From: DASTPP01 sp035762175
GTDB taxonomy: Bacteria; Myxococcota_A; Polyangia; Polyangiales; Polyangiaceae
Assembly: GCA_035762175.1 (NCBI GenBank)
Contig: DASTPP010000336.1
Coordinates: 1-64,000 of the forward strand
Direction of reading: 5' to 3'
DNA length: 64,000 bases
Part shown: positions 34,438-42,451 of the stretch, piece after piece
Position numbering within the stretch: the first letter of the stretch is position 1
Layout: every line of letters starts with the position of its first letter
Position numbers and translations under genes: made by a program
The notes under the pieces: generated by a model
What the model was told of the DNA's origin: nothing
Database searches by the model: none
What the model saw: only the letters and a program-made list of their open reading frames with translations

Positions 34438-34680
34438 TCAGGTGATGACGCCGGGGTCTTGCGGGGGTTGGCCGGGCGCGGGCGGGTCGACGATCGAGGG
34501 CGAGGGCTCGCCGGGCTCGGTCGGATCACGGGGCGGATCGCGGCGCGGCGGCTCGCGCGAGGGCGGATCGCGCATCGGCGGCCCGGCCGGCTCGGGGTCG
34601 CGGCGTGGGCTCGGCGGGTTGGGGTCGCGAACGGGCGAGGGCGAGGGGGTGCCTCGGGAGGGGGGCTTTGGCGTGGTCAT
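34438..34680 (-). CDS. Small proline-rich hypothetical protein
   Basis: An 80-residue peptide beginning MTTPKPPSRGTP and built of repeated D-P-P and R-D-P segments (RDPNPPSPRRDP, MRDPPSREPPRRDPP). Short Pro/Asp/Arg-rich proteins of this style occur in many proteobacteria with no known function. Start ATG 34680 lacks a clear Shine-Dalgarno. Composition alone cannot exclude a spurious frame in high-GC DNA, so confidence is moderate. Confidence 0.45.
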   Translation of the reverse strand: MTTPKPPSRGTPSPSPVRDPNPPSPRRDPEPAGPPMRDPPSREPPRRDPPRDPTEPGEPSPSIVDPPAPGQPPQDPGVIT

Positions 34681-34755
34681 CGTGGTCTGAGCCCGGCGCA
34701 AGGCGCATGCCAGGGGCGCGGCGGCGCGCCCGCGCGGACGGGGGGCAGGTCACTG

Positions 34756-34910
34756 GGGCGCGCTTGTGCGGGCGGGCGGCTCGCTGTGGCGGGCCCGTTA
34801 CGACGGGGCGTGGGCCGTTGGGGCGCGCCCGTGCGAGCGGGGCGTCCTGTCGCAGCCGCAGGCGCTCTTCTCGTGGTACGAGGGCGCGCCCGTGCGAGCG
34901 GGGCGTCCTG
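34756..34910. CRISPR. Short CRISPR-like array, type I-E-like repeats (one clear spacer)
   Basis: Two identical 29-bp repeats lie at 34821-34849 and 34882-34910, separated by a 32-base unique spacer, a 61-bp period. The repeat contains CCCGTGCGAGCGGGGCGTCC with the C-run/G-run palindrome typical of type I-E repeats. A degenerate copy starts at about 34756 (GGGCGCGC-TT-GTGCGGGCGGG). No cas genes are in the window. The direction is uncertain. Confidence 0.65.
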
Positions 34911-35031
34911 CCCGGGAGCGGCCCGTCGCCGTTGGGGCGGCCTTGCAGGCTGTAACGGCAAGCCGAGCTTGACTACACGGCCCCCTCGCTGCTCTAGCGA
35001 GAGTGGCTCGCTCGAAGGCTGGGGGGCGCAG

Positions 35032-35243
35032 CCGCGTCCCCCGCGCGCGCGGGGCCGACCTCCCGGGCCCCGATGGCCGGGTAGCGCGAAGACCGCGTCC
35101 CCTGCGCGCGCGGGGCCGACCTGAAGAAAGCCGCGGCCGCGCGGAAGGCGATCCCGCGTCCCCTGCGCGCGCGGGGCCGACGCCACCGGGGGCCCGGGCC
35201 CGACGGGCATCTCGTGCGCGTCCCCTGCGCGCGCGGGGCCGAC
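35032..35243 (+). CRISPR. CRISPR-like array, four type I-E-like repeats and three spacers
   Basis: Four 28-bp repeats start at 35032, 35093, 35154 and 35216. The shared core is TCCCCTGCGCGCGCGGGGCC (first copy has CCCCCG), followed by GAC. Spacers of 33, 33 and 34 bases differ from one another, giving the 61-bp period of type I-E systems. Minus-strand translation yields the GPARAGDA / APRAQGTR strings that spurious frames over type I-E arrays commonly show. The 120 bp upstream (34911-35031), less GC-rich, could be the leader. No cas genes are nearby, so the array is orphan or relies on a distant locus. Confidence 0.78.
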
Positions 35244-35466
35244 GCGCCGCCCGAGGCCGCCCGCCTGGCGGCGCGCGAGGGCGCCGCCTTACGATCTCGC
35301 CCCCGCGGCGGCCGGCGGGGCCTGTAGGATGGGACGGCTTGCGCCCCTGCCGGGCGGGTCTCGGCGAGCGCGCGCTCGTCGCGGGGGGCGCGGCGCGCCG
35401 CGGGCCACCCGGCGTGCGGGGCGGGGCGGCGTGAGCGGGCCCCGGGCGGGCCGAAGGGAGCGAGCG

Positions 35467-36291
35467 ATGGCAAGCGAGCGAGCGGCACTCGAGGTGAGCG
35501 TGAACGAGGGGGTGGCCGAGGTCGTGCTGCGGGGCCCGGGCAAGGGCAACGCGCTCGGGCCCGACTTCTGGGCCGAGATGCCCGCGGTGGCCGACGAGCT
35601 CGACCGCGACCCGGCGGTGCGCGTCGTCGTCGTGCGGGGTTCGGGCGAGCACTTCACCTACGGCCTCGATCTGCAGGCGATGGGGGGGCTCTTCGCGCCG
35701 CTCTTCAACGAGGCGGTGCCGGCGGCCGAGCGGCTGCACCTCTACGAAGAGGTCGGGCGGCTGCAGCGCGCCTTCGACCGGCTCGCCTACGGGCGCAAGC
35801 CGGTCATCGGGGCGGCCTCGGGCTGGTGCGTGGGCGGGGGCGTGCACCTGCTGGCGGCCTGCGACATGCGCCTCGCGTCGTCGGAGGCCCGCTTCAGCCT
35901 GCGCGAGGTGCGCCTCGCCATCACGCCCGACCTCGGCGCGCTGCAGCGGCTGCCCCGCCTGGTGGGCGAGGGGTGGGCGCGGCGGCTCGCCTTCACGGGC
36001 GAGAACATCGACGCGGCCACGGCGCTGCGCATCGGCCTGGTCGACGAGCTCTTCGAGGGCCCGGCCGCGCTGATCGAGGGCGCCCGGGCGCTCGCCCGCT
36101 CGATCGCCGACAACCCCCCGCTCGTCGTGCAGGGCATCAAGCGCGTGATGAACCGCGCCGAGCCGCCCGCGCTCGCGCAGGGCCTCGACTACGTCGCCCT
36201 GTGGAACGCCGCCTTCCTGCCCTCGCAAGACCTCGCCGAGGGCGTGGCCGCGGCGGCCCAGCGGCGCCCGCCGAAGTTCCGCGGCCGCTGA
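35467..36291 (+). CDS. Enoyl-CoA hydratase/isomerase family, dienoyl-CoA isomerase-like
   Basis: A 274-residue crotonase-fold enzyme. Oxyanion residues are in SGEHFTYGLDLQAM and ASGWCVGGGVHLL. The segment REVRLAITPDLGALQRLP carries Glu in REV and Asp in PDLG, the pair used by delta3,5-delta2,4-dienoyl-CoA isomerases (ECH1 type) rather than the Glu/Glu pair of hydratases, so isomerisation of dienoyl-CoA in unsaturated fatty acid oxidation is the best guess. ATG 35467 follows GGGAG; upstream in-frame codons from 35329 lack protein character. Confidence 0.92.
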   Translation: MASERAALEVSVNEGVAEVVLRGPGKGNALGPDFWAEMPAVADELDRDPAVRVVVVRGSGEHFTYGLDLQAMGGLFAPLFNEAVPAAERLHLYEEVGRLQRAFDRLAYGRKPVIGAASGWCVGGGVHLLAACDMRLASSEARFSLREVRLAITPDLGALQRLPRLVGEGWARRLAFTGENIDAATALRIGLVDELFEGPAALIEGARALARSIADNPPLVVQGIKRVMNRAEPPALAQGLDYVALWNAAFLPSQDLAEGVAAAAQRRPPKFRGR

Positions 36292-36424
36292 GCCGGGGCG
36301 CCGGCGCGCGGGGCGCGGGGGGCGCCGGCCCGCGCGCGGGGGGCGGGGCGCGAGGCGCGGGGCGCGTCGGCGATTTGTCGCGACGCCGCGGCGGGGCGTG
36401 CGGTAGCGTTCGCGGGCCCGCGCC

Positions 36425-37792
36425 ATGGTAAGCCGAGCCCCGTCCGTGCAGCCGCCCCGGCGGCGGGGCCTGTCGACCCCCGGGCTCGTCGCGGCGACGT
36501 TCTTCATGGTGTCCGGCGGGCCCTACGGGCTCGAGTCGCTCGTCGGGGCGGCGGGCTACCGGGGGGCGCTCGCGGCGCTCGTGCTCACACCACTCGTGTG
36601 GAGCCTGCCGACCGCGCTGATGGTCGCCGAGCTGGCGAGCGCGCTGCCCGAAGACGGCGGCTACTACGTCTGGGTGCGCCGGGCGCTCGGGCCCTTCTGG
36701 GGCTTTCAGGGCGCGTGGCTGTCGCTGCTGGCGAGCGTCTTCGACATGGCGATCTACCCGACGCTCTTCGTCGCGTACCTCGGCAAGCTCTGGCCCCCGG
36801 CGGCGGGCCCGTTCGGGCCGGCGGTCGGCGCCGCCCTCATCGCCGCCTGCACGTTCGCCAACCTGGGCGGCGCGCGCGCCGTCGGGCGCGCCTCGCTGGC
36901 GCTCGCGGCGCCGCTCCTCGCGCCCTTCGCCGTGTTCGTCGCGCTCGCCTTCGCGGGCGCCCCGGGGGCGCCGGCGGCCGGCCCCGGGTCGGGCGGCGAG
37001 GGCGGGGGGCTGCTCGCCGCGATGACCGTCGCCATGTGGAACTACATGGGCTGGGACAACTCCTCGACCCTCGCCGGCGAGGTGCGCGACCCGCGGCGGG
37101 CCTACCCGCGCGCGCTGCTCGTGACGATGGCGCTGGCGGCCGCGACGTACGTGGCGCCGGTGCTCGCCGCCTCGCGCGCGGGGCTCGACGCGCGCCTCTT
37201 CGCCACGGGGGCCTGGGCCGACGCGGGCGGGGCGATCGGGGGGCCCTGGCTGCGCACGGCGATCGTGGTCGGGGGCATGGCCTGCGGGGCGGGCATGTTC
37301 AACGCGCTCGTGCTCTCGTACTCGCGCCTGCCCTTCGCGCTCGCCCGCGACGGCTTCCTGCCCGCGGCCTTCGCCGAGGTCGACCCGCGCACCGGCACGC
37401 CGCGCAAGGCCGTGGTCGCCTGCGCGATCGCCTACACGGCCTGCCTGGGCCTCGGGTTCGAGCGCCTCGTCGAGCTCGACGTCGCGCTCTACGGCGGCTC
37501 GCTCGTGCTCGAGTTCGTCGCGCTCGTGGTGCTGCGCCTGCGCGAGCCCGGCCTCGCGCGGCCCTTCCAGGTGCCGGGCGGGCTCGCCGGCGCGGTGCTG
37601 GTGGGCGTCGGCCCGGCGGCGCTGCTCGCGCTCGCCCTCTCGCGCGGCGAGGGGGCGGGCTCGCTCGCGCTCGGCGCCGGGCTGTTCTCGCTCGGGCCCC
37701 TCGCGTACGGGCTGCATTGGGCCGCGCAGCGGGCCTTGCCGCGGTCGCGGCGCCCGTGGACGCAGTCGCCGGGCGAGGGCAAGGCGCCCTGA
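36425..37792 (+). CDS. APC-superfamily amino acid permease
   Basis: A 455-residue integral membrane transporter with about 12 hydrophobic helices. The N-terminal helix 1 motif MVSGGPYGLESLVGAAGY and the ELASALPEDGGYYVWVRRALGPFWGFQGAW segment are characteristic of the amino acid/polyamine/organocation superfamily. WNYMGWDNSSTLAGEVRDPRRAYPRAL matches the helix 6 region of yeast-type and bacterial polyamine/amino acid permeases. Substrate unknown; amino acid or polyamine likely. It stands between a fatty-acid enzyme gene and carbonic anhydrase with no operon partner. Confidence 0.92.
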   Translation: MVSRAPSVQPPRRRGLSTPGLVAATFFMVSGGPYGLESLVGAAGYRGALAALVLTPLVWSLPTALMVAELASALPEDGGYYVWVRRALGPFWGFQGAWLSLLASVFDMAIYPTLFVAYLGKLWPPAAGPFGPAVGAALIAACTFANLGGARAVGRASLALAAPLLAPFAVFVALAFAGAPGAPAAGPGSGGEGGGLLAAMTVAMWNYMGWDNSSTLAGEVRDPRRAYPRALLVTMALAAATYVAPVLAASRAGLDARLFATGAWADAGGAIGGPWLRTAIVVGGMACGAGMFNALVLSYSRLPFALARDGFLPAAFAEVDPRTGTPRKAVVACAIAYTACLGLGFERLVELDVALYGGSLVLEFVALVVLRLREPGLARPFQVPGGLAGAVLVGVGPAALLALALSRGEGAGSLALGAGLFSLGPLAYGLHWAAQRALPRSRRPWTQSPGEGKAP

Positions 37793-38235
37793 GCCGGGCG
37801 GTGGCGTGCGGCCTGCGGGCCCGCCGCGCTCCGTCGGCCGTCGGGGGGCGCGGCGGCCCGTGCGCTCCGTCGGCTGGCGGCCGCGAGACGGCGGCGAGGA
37901 CGACGGCGCGGGCCGAGCAGACGCCGCCCTCGACGAGCGCGCGCGACCGCGGCGGCCACGCCCGCCCGCCCGCCGCCGCTCGAGGTGGTACGCGGCCTCG
38001 GCCCGCGCCGCGTCGTCGCCGATGAAAGTAGCCGGCCCCCGGGCGCCGGGGCCAGCGCGAAGCCCCCCGAACGGCCCGCCCGGGGGCTCCCGCGCCGCCC
38101 GCGTCGACGCCCCTCTCTCCTCGTGCTCCGGGGCGCGCTAGGATCTCCCCCCTCGCGCCCACGCGAGGTCTCCCCCCTCGCGCCGCGGCCCCCGCCGGGG
38201 CCCCGAGGCGCGCCCACGACCCCCACCCAAAGCCC
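37793..38235. other. Intergenic region, no gene seen
   Basis: About 440 bp of very GC-rich sequence. Frames remain open on both strands but encode Arg/Pro/Ala strings. A small repeat, GGATCTCCCCCCTCGCGCC-like and GGTCTCCCCCCTCGCGCC-like, occurs at 38142-38183 just before the carbonic anhydrase gene and might be regulatory. Confidence 0.45.
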
Positions 38236-38895
38236 ATGCCCAAGCACGACCAAGCCCCGCCGCCCAAAGCCGCCGCCGAAGCCCTCGCCGCCCTGCGCGC
38301 GGGCAACACGCGCTTCGCCCAGAACGTGCGCAGCATCGACTCGCTGCTCAGCCAGGCCCGCCGCGACGATCTGGCGGCGGGCCAGTCGCCCTTCGCCATC
38401 GTCCTGTCGTGCTCCGACTCGCGCGTGCCCGCCGAGATCGTCTTCGACTGCGGCCTCGGCGACCTCTTCGTCGTGCGCGTCGCCGGCAACGTCGTCGCCC
38501 CCTCGCTCGTCGGCTCGGTCGAGTTCGCCGCCGCCAAGTTCGGCACCGAGCTCGTCGTCGTCATGGGCCACACCGGCTGCGGCGCCATCGCCGCCGCGCT
38601 CGACGCGCTGCTCAAGCGCGGCGAGACGCTCTCGGACAACGTGCGCGACATCGTCGACCGCATCACGCCCTCGGTGGTCGAGCTGGTCGCCGCGGGCCTG
38701 CCCGAGGCCGAGCTCGTCCGGGCCGCCACGCGCGCCAACATCCGCAACGCTGCTGACCACATGCGCCACGGCAGCCGCGTGCTCGAGCAACGCATCGCGC
38801 AAGGAAAGCTCTTCGTCGTCGGCGCCGAATACGACCTTCGCACCGGCGCCGTCGATTTCTTCGATCTGCCGGCCTCGGTCACGGCCGCTACGTGA
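38236..38895 (+). CDS. Beta-class carbonic anhydrase
   Basis: A 219-residue enzyme interconverting CO2 and bicarbonate. Zinc ligands are clear: Cys 59 in CSDSR, His 112 and Cys 115 in GHTGCG; the Asp 61-Arg 63 dyad is intact. RVAGNVV and the GSVEFAAAKFGTELVVVMGHTGCGA stretch are diagnostic. There is no signal peptide, so it is cytoplasmic. It is followed within 65 bp by a receiver gene that seems to have its own promoter. Confidence 0.97.
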   Translation: MPKHDQAPPPKAAAEALAALRAGNTRFAQNVRSIDSLLSQARRDDLAAGQSPFAIVLSCSDSRVPAEIVFDCGLGDLFVVRVAGNVVAPSLVGSVEFAAAKFGTELVVVMGHTGCGAIAAALDALLKRGETLSDNVRDIVDRITPSVVELVAAGLPEAELVRAATRANIRNAADHMRHGSRVLEQRIAQGKLFVVGAEYDLRTGAVDFFDLPASVTAAT

Positions 38896-38921
38896 GGGGG
38901 GGGCTTAGATCTGGCTCGCCC

Positions 38922-38937
38922 TGTGCAATATATAAGG
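38922..38937 (+). promoter_or_regulatory. Candidate sigma-54 promoter of the receiver gene
   Basis: TGGCTCGCCCTGTGCA fits the -24/-12 consensus (TGGCAC-N5-TTGCW) with two mismatches and the required 10 bases between GG and GC. It lies 23 bp before ATG 38960, giving a short leader. Myxobacteria use many sigma-54 promoters, but the match is by eye only. Confidence 0.4.
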
Positions 38938-38959
38938 GTCGTTCGAGGGCCCGAATGCC

Positions 38960-39361
38960 ATGGGGCAGCGCCGCAAGATTATCATCGCTGAAGACCACGA
39001 CGACCATCGCTACCTCTGCGCCCTGGCCTGCGAGCGCGAGGGCTTCGAGGTCTTGCAGGCGGCCGACGGCCGCCAGCTCATTGACATCGTCCGTGAGCAG
39101 CGCGAATCGGGCGACCTGCGGCAGGTCGCGCTCGTCATCAGCGACATCATGATGCCCGCCCTGACGGGCCTCGACGCGCTCGAGACCCTGCGCCAAGAGG
39201 GGGTCGAGCTGCCCTTTCTCTTCGTGAGCGCCCTCGGCGACCACGAGACGCGGTCGCGCGCGATGGGCCTTCGTGCCATGGGCATTTTCGTCAAGCCCTT
39301 CGATTTCGTCTTTCTCCGCCGCTTTCTGCGCGAGGCCATCGTCGACCACGGCGGCGACTGA
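38960..39361 (+). CDS. Single-domain response regulator (receiver)
   Basis: A 133-residue stand-alone receiver. Acidic pocket in IIAEDHDD, phosphoacceptor Asp 62 (VISDIMMP), Ser in FVSALGD and Lys in FVKPFDF are all present. There is no output domain, so it probably acts by protein contacts, like CheY or Spo0F-type relays. A hybrid histidine kinase gene is convergent immediately downstream and is a plausible phosphodonor (inference from proximity). Confidence 0.95.
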   Translation: MGQRRKIIIAEDHDDHRYLCALACEREGFEVLQAADGRQLIDIVREQRESGDLRQVALVISDIMMPALTGLDALETLRQEGVELPFLFVSALGDHETRSRAMGLRAMGIFVKPFDFVFLRRFLREAIVDHGGD

Positions 39362-39408
39362 GGCGGGGCGCCACAGCGCGGCAAAACGCGCCGGCCCTGG
39401 GGGCCCGG

Positions 39409-39530
39409 GCCTTAGAGCGGGTTTCGGGTCGTCGGAGCCTGCCTGGAGGCGGGGGCCCCACGGTCTGAGCCGGAGGCGAGGTTGGGGTGCCGGAGGGCAG
39501 GCTCCGACGACCCGAAACCCGCTCTAAGGC
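39409..39530. repeat. 35-bp perfect inverted repeat with structured loop
   Basis: Arms 39409-39443 and 39496-39530 are perfect reverse complements over 35 bp, with a 52-base loop. The loop shares GGCGGGGGCCC, TGAGCC, GGCGAG and GGGGTGCC in the same order with the loop of the element at 32688-32820, although the arms are different. It lies between the convergent receiver and hybrid kinase genes; its right arm contains the kinase stop codon (39524-39526). It probably serves as a two-way terminator whatever its origin. Confidence 0.85.
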
Positions 39531-41932
39531 GCCTCGGCGCCGTCGCGCGCGGCGAGCTCGACGATGAGCTCGATGAGCCGCTCGGCGTCGACGGGCTTGC
39601 CGAGGTGGCTCGAGAAGCCCGCGGCGTGGGCGCGCTCGACGTCGGCCTTGCCGACGAAGGCCGTCAGTGCCACCGCCGGCAGCGCCGGAAAGCGCGCCCG
39701 CACCCGCTCGGCCAGCCAGTAGCCGTCGTGCCCGGGCATCCCGACGTCGCTGACGAGCACGCCGGGCGCGAACGAGGGCAGCAGCTCGAGGGCCTCGTCG
39801 GCCGAGCTCGCGCCCCGCACCTGCGCCCCCTCGTTCGAGAGCACCAGCTCGATGAGCTCGCGCGCGTCGTCCTGGTCTTCGGCGACGAGCACCCGCAGCC
39901 CCCGCAGCCGGTGCCTGAGGCCGCCCGGCGCCGGGGCGCGCTCGCCCGGGCGCGGCGGCTCGGGCGGCGCCATCGAGACGGGGCGCGTGAAGGGCCGCAC
40001 CGGCAGCGTCACCGTGAAGGTCGCGCCCCGGCCCGGGCCCTCGCTCTCGGCGCTGACGACGCCGCCGTGCATCTCGACCAGGTGCCGCACGATCGCCAGG
40101 CCCAGGCCGAGCCCCCCGTGCGTCCGCGTCGTCGAGCCGTCGGCCTGCCGGAAGCGCTCGAAGACGTAGGGCAGAAAGTCGGGCTCGATGCCCCGGCCGG
40201 TGTCGCGCACGCGCACCACCATCTTGCCCTCGGAGAGGCCCATCTCGAGCGCGACCCGGCCGCCCGGCGGCGTGAACTTCACGGCGTTCGAGAGCAGGTT
40301 CCACAAGATTTGCCGCAGCCGCTCGGGGTCGCCGAGCAGGCGGCAGGGGCCGCCGCCGTCGTCCCAGCAGAGCTCGACCCCGCGCGCGGCGGCCGTCGGC
40401 CGCACCGCGTCGAGCACCTCGGCGGCGACGGACGCGAGGTCGATGGGCTCGGGCTCGATGCGCAGCTGGCCGCGCACGATGCGCCCGACGTCCAAGATGT
40501 CCTCGACGATGTGCTCCTGCGAGCGGGCGTTGCGCTCGATGACCGCGAGCCCCTTCTGCAAGGTCTCGGGGTCGGCCGCGCGGTCGCGCTGCAAGATGGT
40601 CGCCCACCCCAAGATGGCCGAGAGCGGCGTCCTGAGCTCGTGCGACACCGTCGCGAGGAACTCGTCTTTGAGCCGGTTGGCCGCCTCGGCCTGGCGCCGC
40701 GCCTCCTCGGCGCGCCCGAGCAGCCGGTCGCGCTCCTCGGCCGCCTCGATCTGCGACGTCACGTCGACCACGATGGTGCCGAGCAGCAAGAGGTCGCCCG
40801 CCGCCGAGCGCACCGGGTAGACGCTCGCGCGCCAGTGGCGCACGCCGCCCGGCCCCTCGTGGCGCAGCGACCGCTCGAGCCGCGCCTCGCCCGAGGCGAG
40901 CACCTCGCGGTAGAGCGGCTCGAGCGCCGGGCCGAGCGCGGGCAGGCCCGCCCCCACCTCGCGGCCGAGCGCCCGATCGAGCGGCACCCCCGACAGCTCG
41001 GCGAAGGCGCCGTTCGCCCGCGCGAGCCGCAGCCCCGGGTCGACGAAGGCGAGCCCGATCGGCGCGGTCGCCAGCAGCGTGTCGAGCAGCGCGATCGACT
41101 CCTGCTTCGAGCGTAGCGCCTTCTGCGACTCGCGGTAGAGCTCGGCGTTGGCGATGGCGAAGGCGGCGCGCCGCGCGAGCTCCTCCGCGAGCGGCACGTC
41201 CGCCGGCTCGTAGCCGCGCGCCTCGCTCCCGCGGGCGAAGGTCATCGCCCCGAGCACCCGCCCCGACGCCGAGAGCGGCGCCACGATGAACGAGCGCGCC
41301 TCGAGCGGCCAGAGCTCGCCCCGGTCGCCCCCCGCCGCGCCGCCCCCCTCCGCCGGAGCGCCGCCCGCCCCCGCCGAACCCCCGCCCGGCGCGGCGCCGT
41401 CGGGCCCATCGTCGCCCGGCGCGGCGCCGTCGGGCCCATCGTCGCCCGTCGACCACTCGGCCACCCCCGTGCGGGCGACGCGCGCCGGCGCCACGTCGTC
41501 GTCGACGCGCAAGGGCCGCAACGCCAGCGCCCGCAGCGCGCCCTCTTGCCCCGGCGACGACGACGCCGTCGCCACGATCTGCAAGCCGCCGCGGCCGTCG
41601 TGCAGGTACACGAGGCAGAGGTCGGCGAAGTCCGGCGTGGTCAGCCGCGCCGCCCGCCCGAGCGTCGTCGCCAGGTCGAGCGACTCGCTGAAGAGCCCCG
41701 TGATCTGCGCCAAGAAGGCCGAACGGCGCTCGGCCGCCTCCGCCCGCGCGAGCGCCCGCGCGAGATCGTCGGCCGCCCGCCGCTCGCGGGCCGACGCGCC
41801 CGTCTCGGCCCCGACGACCGTCGCCAGCGCGCCGCCTTCGGCGCTCGCCGCGACCTCGCCCGCCACCTGCGACCCTGCAGGCACGCTCGAGCCCGAGCCG
41901 TCGCCGTGATTGGGGAGGTCGGAGGAGCTCAT
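39524..41932 (-). CDS. Hybrid histidine kinase (GAF-PAS-HisKA-HATPase-REC)
   Basis: An 802-residue soluble sensor kinase. Domains in order: GAF (about 65-265) interrupted by a Gly/Ala/Pro insert, with GDDGPDGAAP repeated in tandem; PAS (about 285-400, LLATAPIGLAFVDPGLRLARAN); HisKA with His 431 in SHELRTPL; HATPase with NLLSNAVKF, DTGRGI and GLGLGLAI; and a C-terminal receiver with Asp 729 (VLVSDVGMPG). No membrane segment is present, so it should sense a cytoplasmic signal or ligand. It is convergent with the single-domain receiver gene. Start ATG 41932. Confidence 0.95.
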   Translation of the reverse strand: MSSSDLPNHGDGSGSSVPAGSQVAGEVAASAEGGALATVVGAETGASARERRAADDLARALARAEAAERRSAFLAQITGLFSESLDLATTLGRAARLTTPDFADLCLVYLHDGRGGLQIVATASSSPGQEGALRALALRPLRVDDDVAPARVARTGVAEWSTGDDGPDGAAPGDDGPDGAAPGGGSAGAGGAPAEGGGAAGGDRGELWPLEARSFIVAPLSASGRVLGAMTFARGSEARGYEPADVPLAEELARRAAFAIANAELYRESQKALRSKQESIALLDTLLATAPIGLAFVDPGLRLARANGAFAELSGVPLDRALGREVGAGLPALGPALEPLYREVLASGEARLERSLRHEGPGGVRHWRASVYPVRSAAGDLLLLGTIVVDVTSQIEAAEERDRLLGRAEEARRQAEAANRLKDEFLATVSHELRTPLSAILGWATILQRDRAADPETLQKGLAVIERNARSQEHIVEDILDVGRIVRGQLRIEPEPIDLASVAAEVLDAVRPTAAARGVELCWDDGGGPCRLLGDPERLRQILWNLLSNAVKFTPPGGRVALEMGLSEGKMVVRVRDTGRGIEPDFLPYVFERFRQADGSTTRTHGGLGLGLAIVRHLVEMHGGVVSAESEGPGRGATFTVTLPVRPFTRPVSMAPPEPPRPGERAPAPGGLRHRLRGLRVLVAEDQDDARELIELVLSNEGAQVRGASSADEALELLPSFAPGVLVSDVGMPGHDGYWLAERVRARFPALPAVALTAFVGKADVERAHAAGFSSHLGKPVDAERLIELIVELAARDGAEAP

Positions 41933-42028
41933 CGAATGTTATATTTTGTTCCGCCCGCATCGGCGAAACCAGCCCTTCGATGCACCTCGGGTAGCGCGAG
42001 GAGGCGCCCGCGCGGCGGAGCCTCGAGC

Positions 42029-42451
42029 TCAGCCTCGCTTGCACACCTGCCGCGCGAGCTCGGCGATGCTCACCCGCCGCAGCTCTTCCAAGAGCGCCCC
42101 CTCCGCCCTCGCCAGCACGCCCTCGAGCACCGGGACGATATTGCGGCCCACCAGGCAGGTGCGGTGCGGCTCGCTGTGATGGAGTGCGACGACGGGCCGG
42201 GTCTCGGTGGCACGGTAGACCTCGTCGAGCGTGATCGACGCCGCCGGCCGCGCCAGCAGCGAGCCGCCGCCCGTGCCGAGCTTCGACCGGACGAGCCCCG
42301 CCTCGCGCAGCTGCCCGATGATCTGGCGCAGGAAGGCCGGGTTGGTGTTCACGCTCGCGGCGAGCGTCTCGGACGGCACGACCTCGTCCGCGCGCAGCGC
42401 CAGCGACACCAAGACGTGCGTGCCGAGCGCGAAGCGGCTGCTCGAGGCCAC
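42029..42451 (-). CDS. Rrf2-family transcriptional regulator
   Basis: A 140-residue winged-helix regulator. SSRFALGTHVLVSLALRADEVVPSETLAASVNTNPAFLRQIIGQLREAGLVRSKLGTGGG is the Rrf2 DNA-binding domain with its recognition helix and wing. The family's three-Cys Fe-S signature is not present (one Cys in CLVGRN, one near the C-terminus), so it is not an obvious IscR/NsrR-type Fe-S sensor. GTG 42451 gives the typical N-terminus; a TTG at 42487 would add 12 residues. Its promoter lies in or beside a 39-bp tandem repeat. Confidence 0.9.
   Translation of the reverse strand: MASSSRFALGTHVLVSLALRADEVVPSETLAASVNTNPAFLRQIIGQLREAGLVRSKLGTGGGSLLARPAASITLDEVYRATETRPVVALHHSEPHRTCLVGRNIVPVLEGVLARAEGALLEELRRVSIAELARQVCKRG

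Noticed and set aside
34112..34690. Plus-strand Gly/Arg/Ser-rich frame opposite the small Pro-rich gene
   Set aside because: It mirrors the minus-strand repeats and lacks a start signal; the minus-strand reading has a more protein-like pattern, though it too is uncertain.
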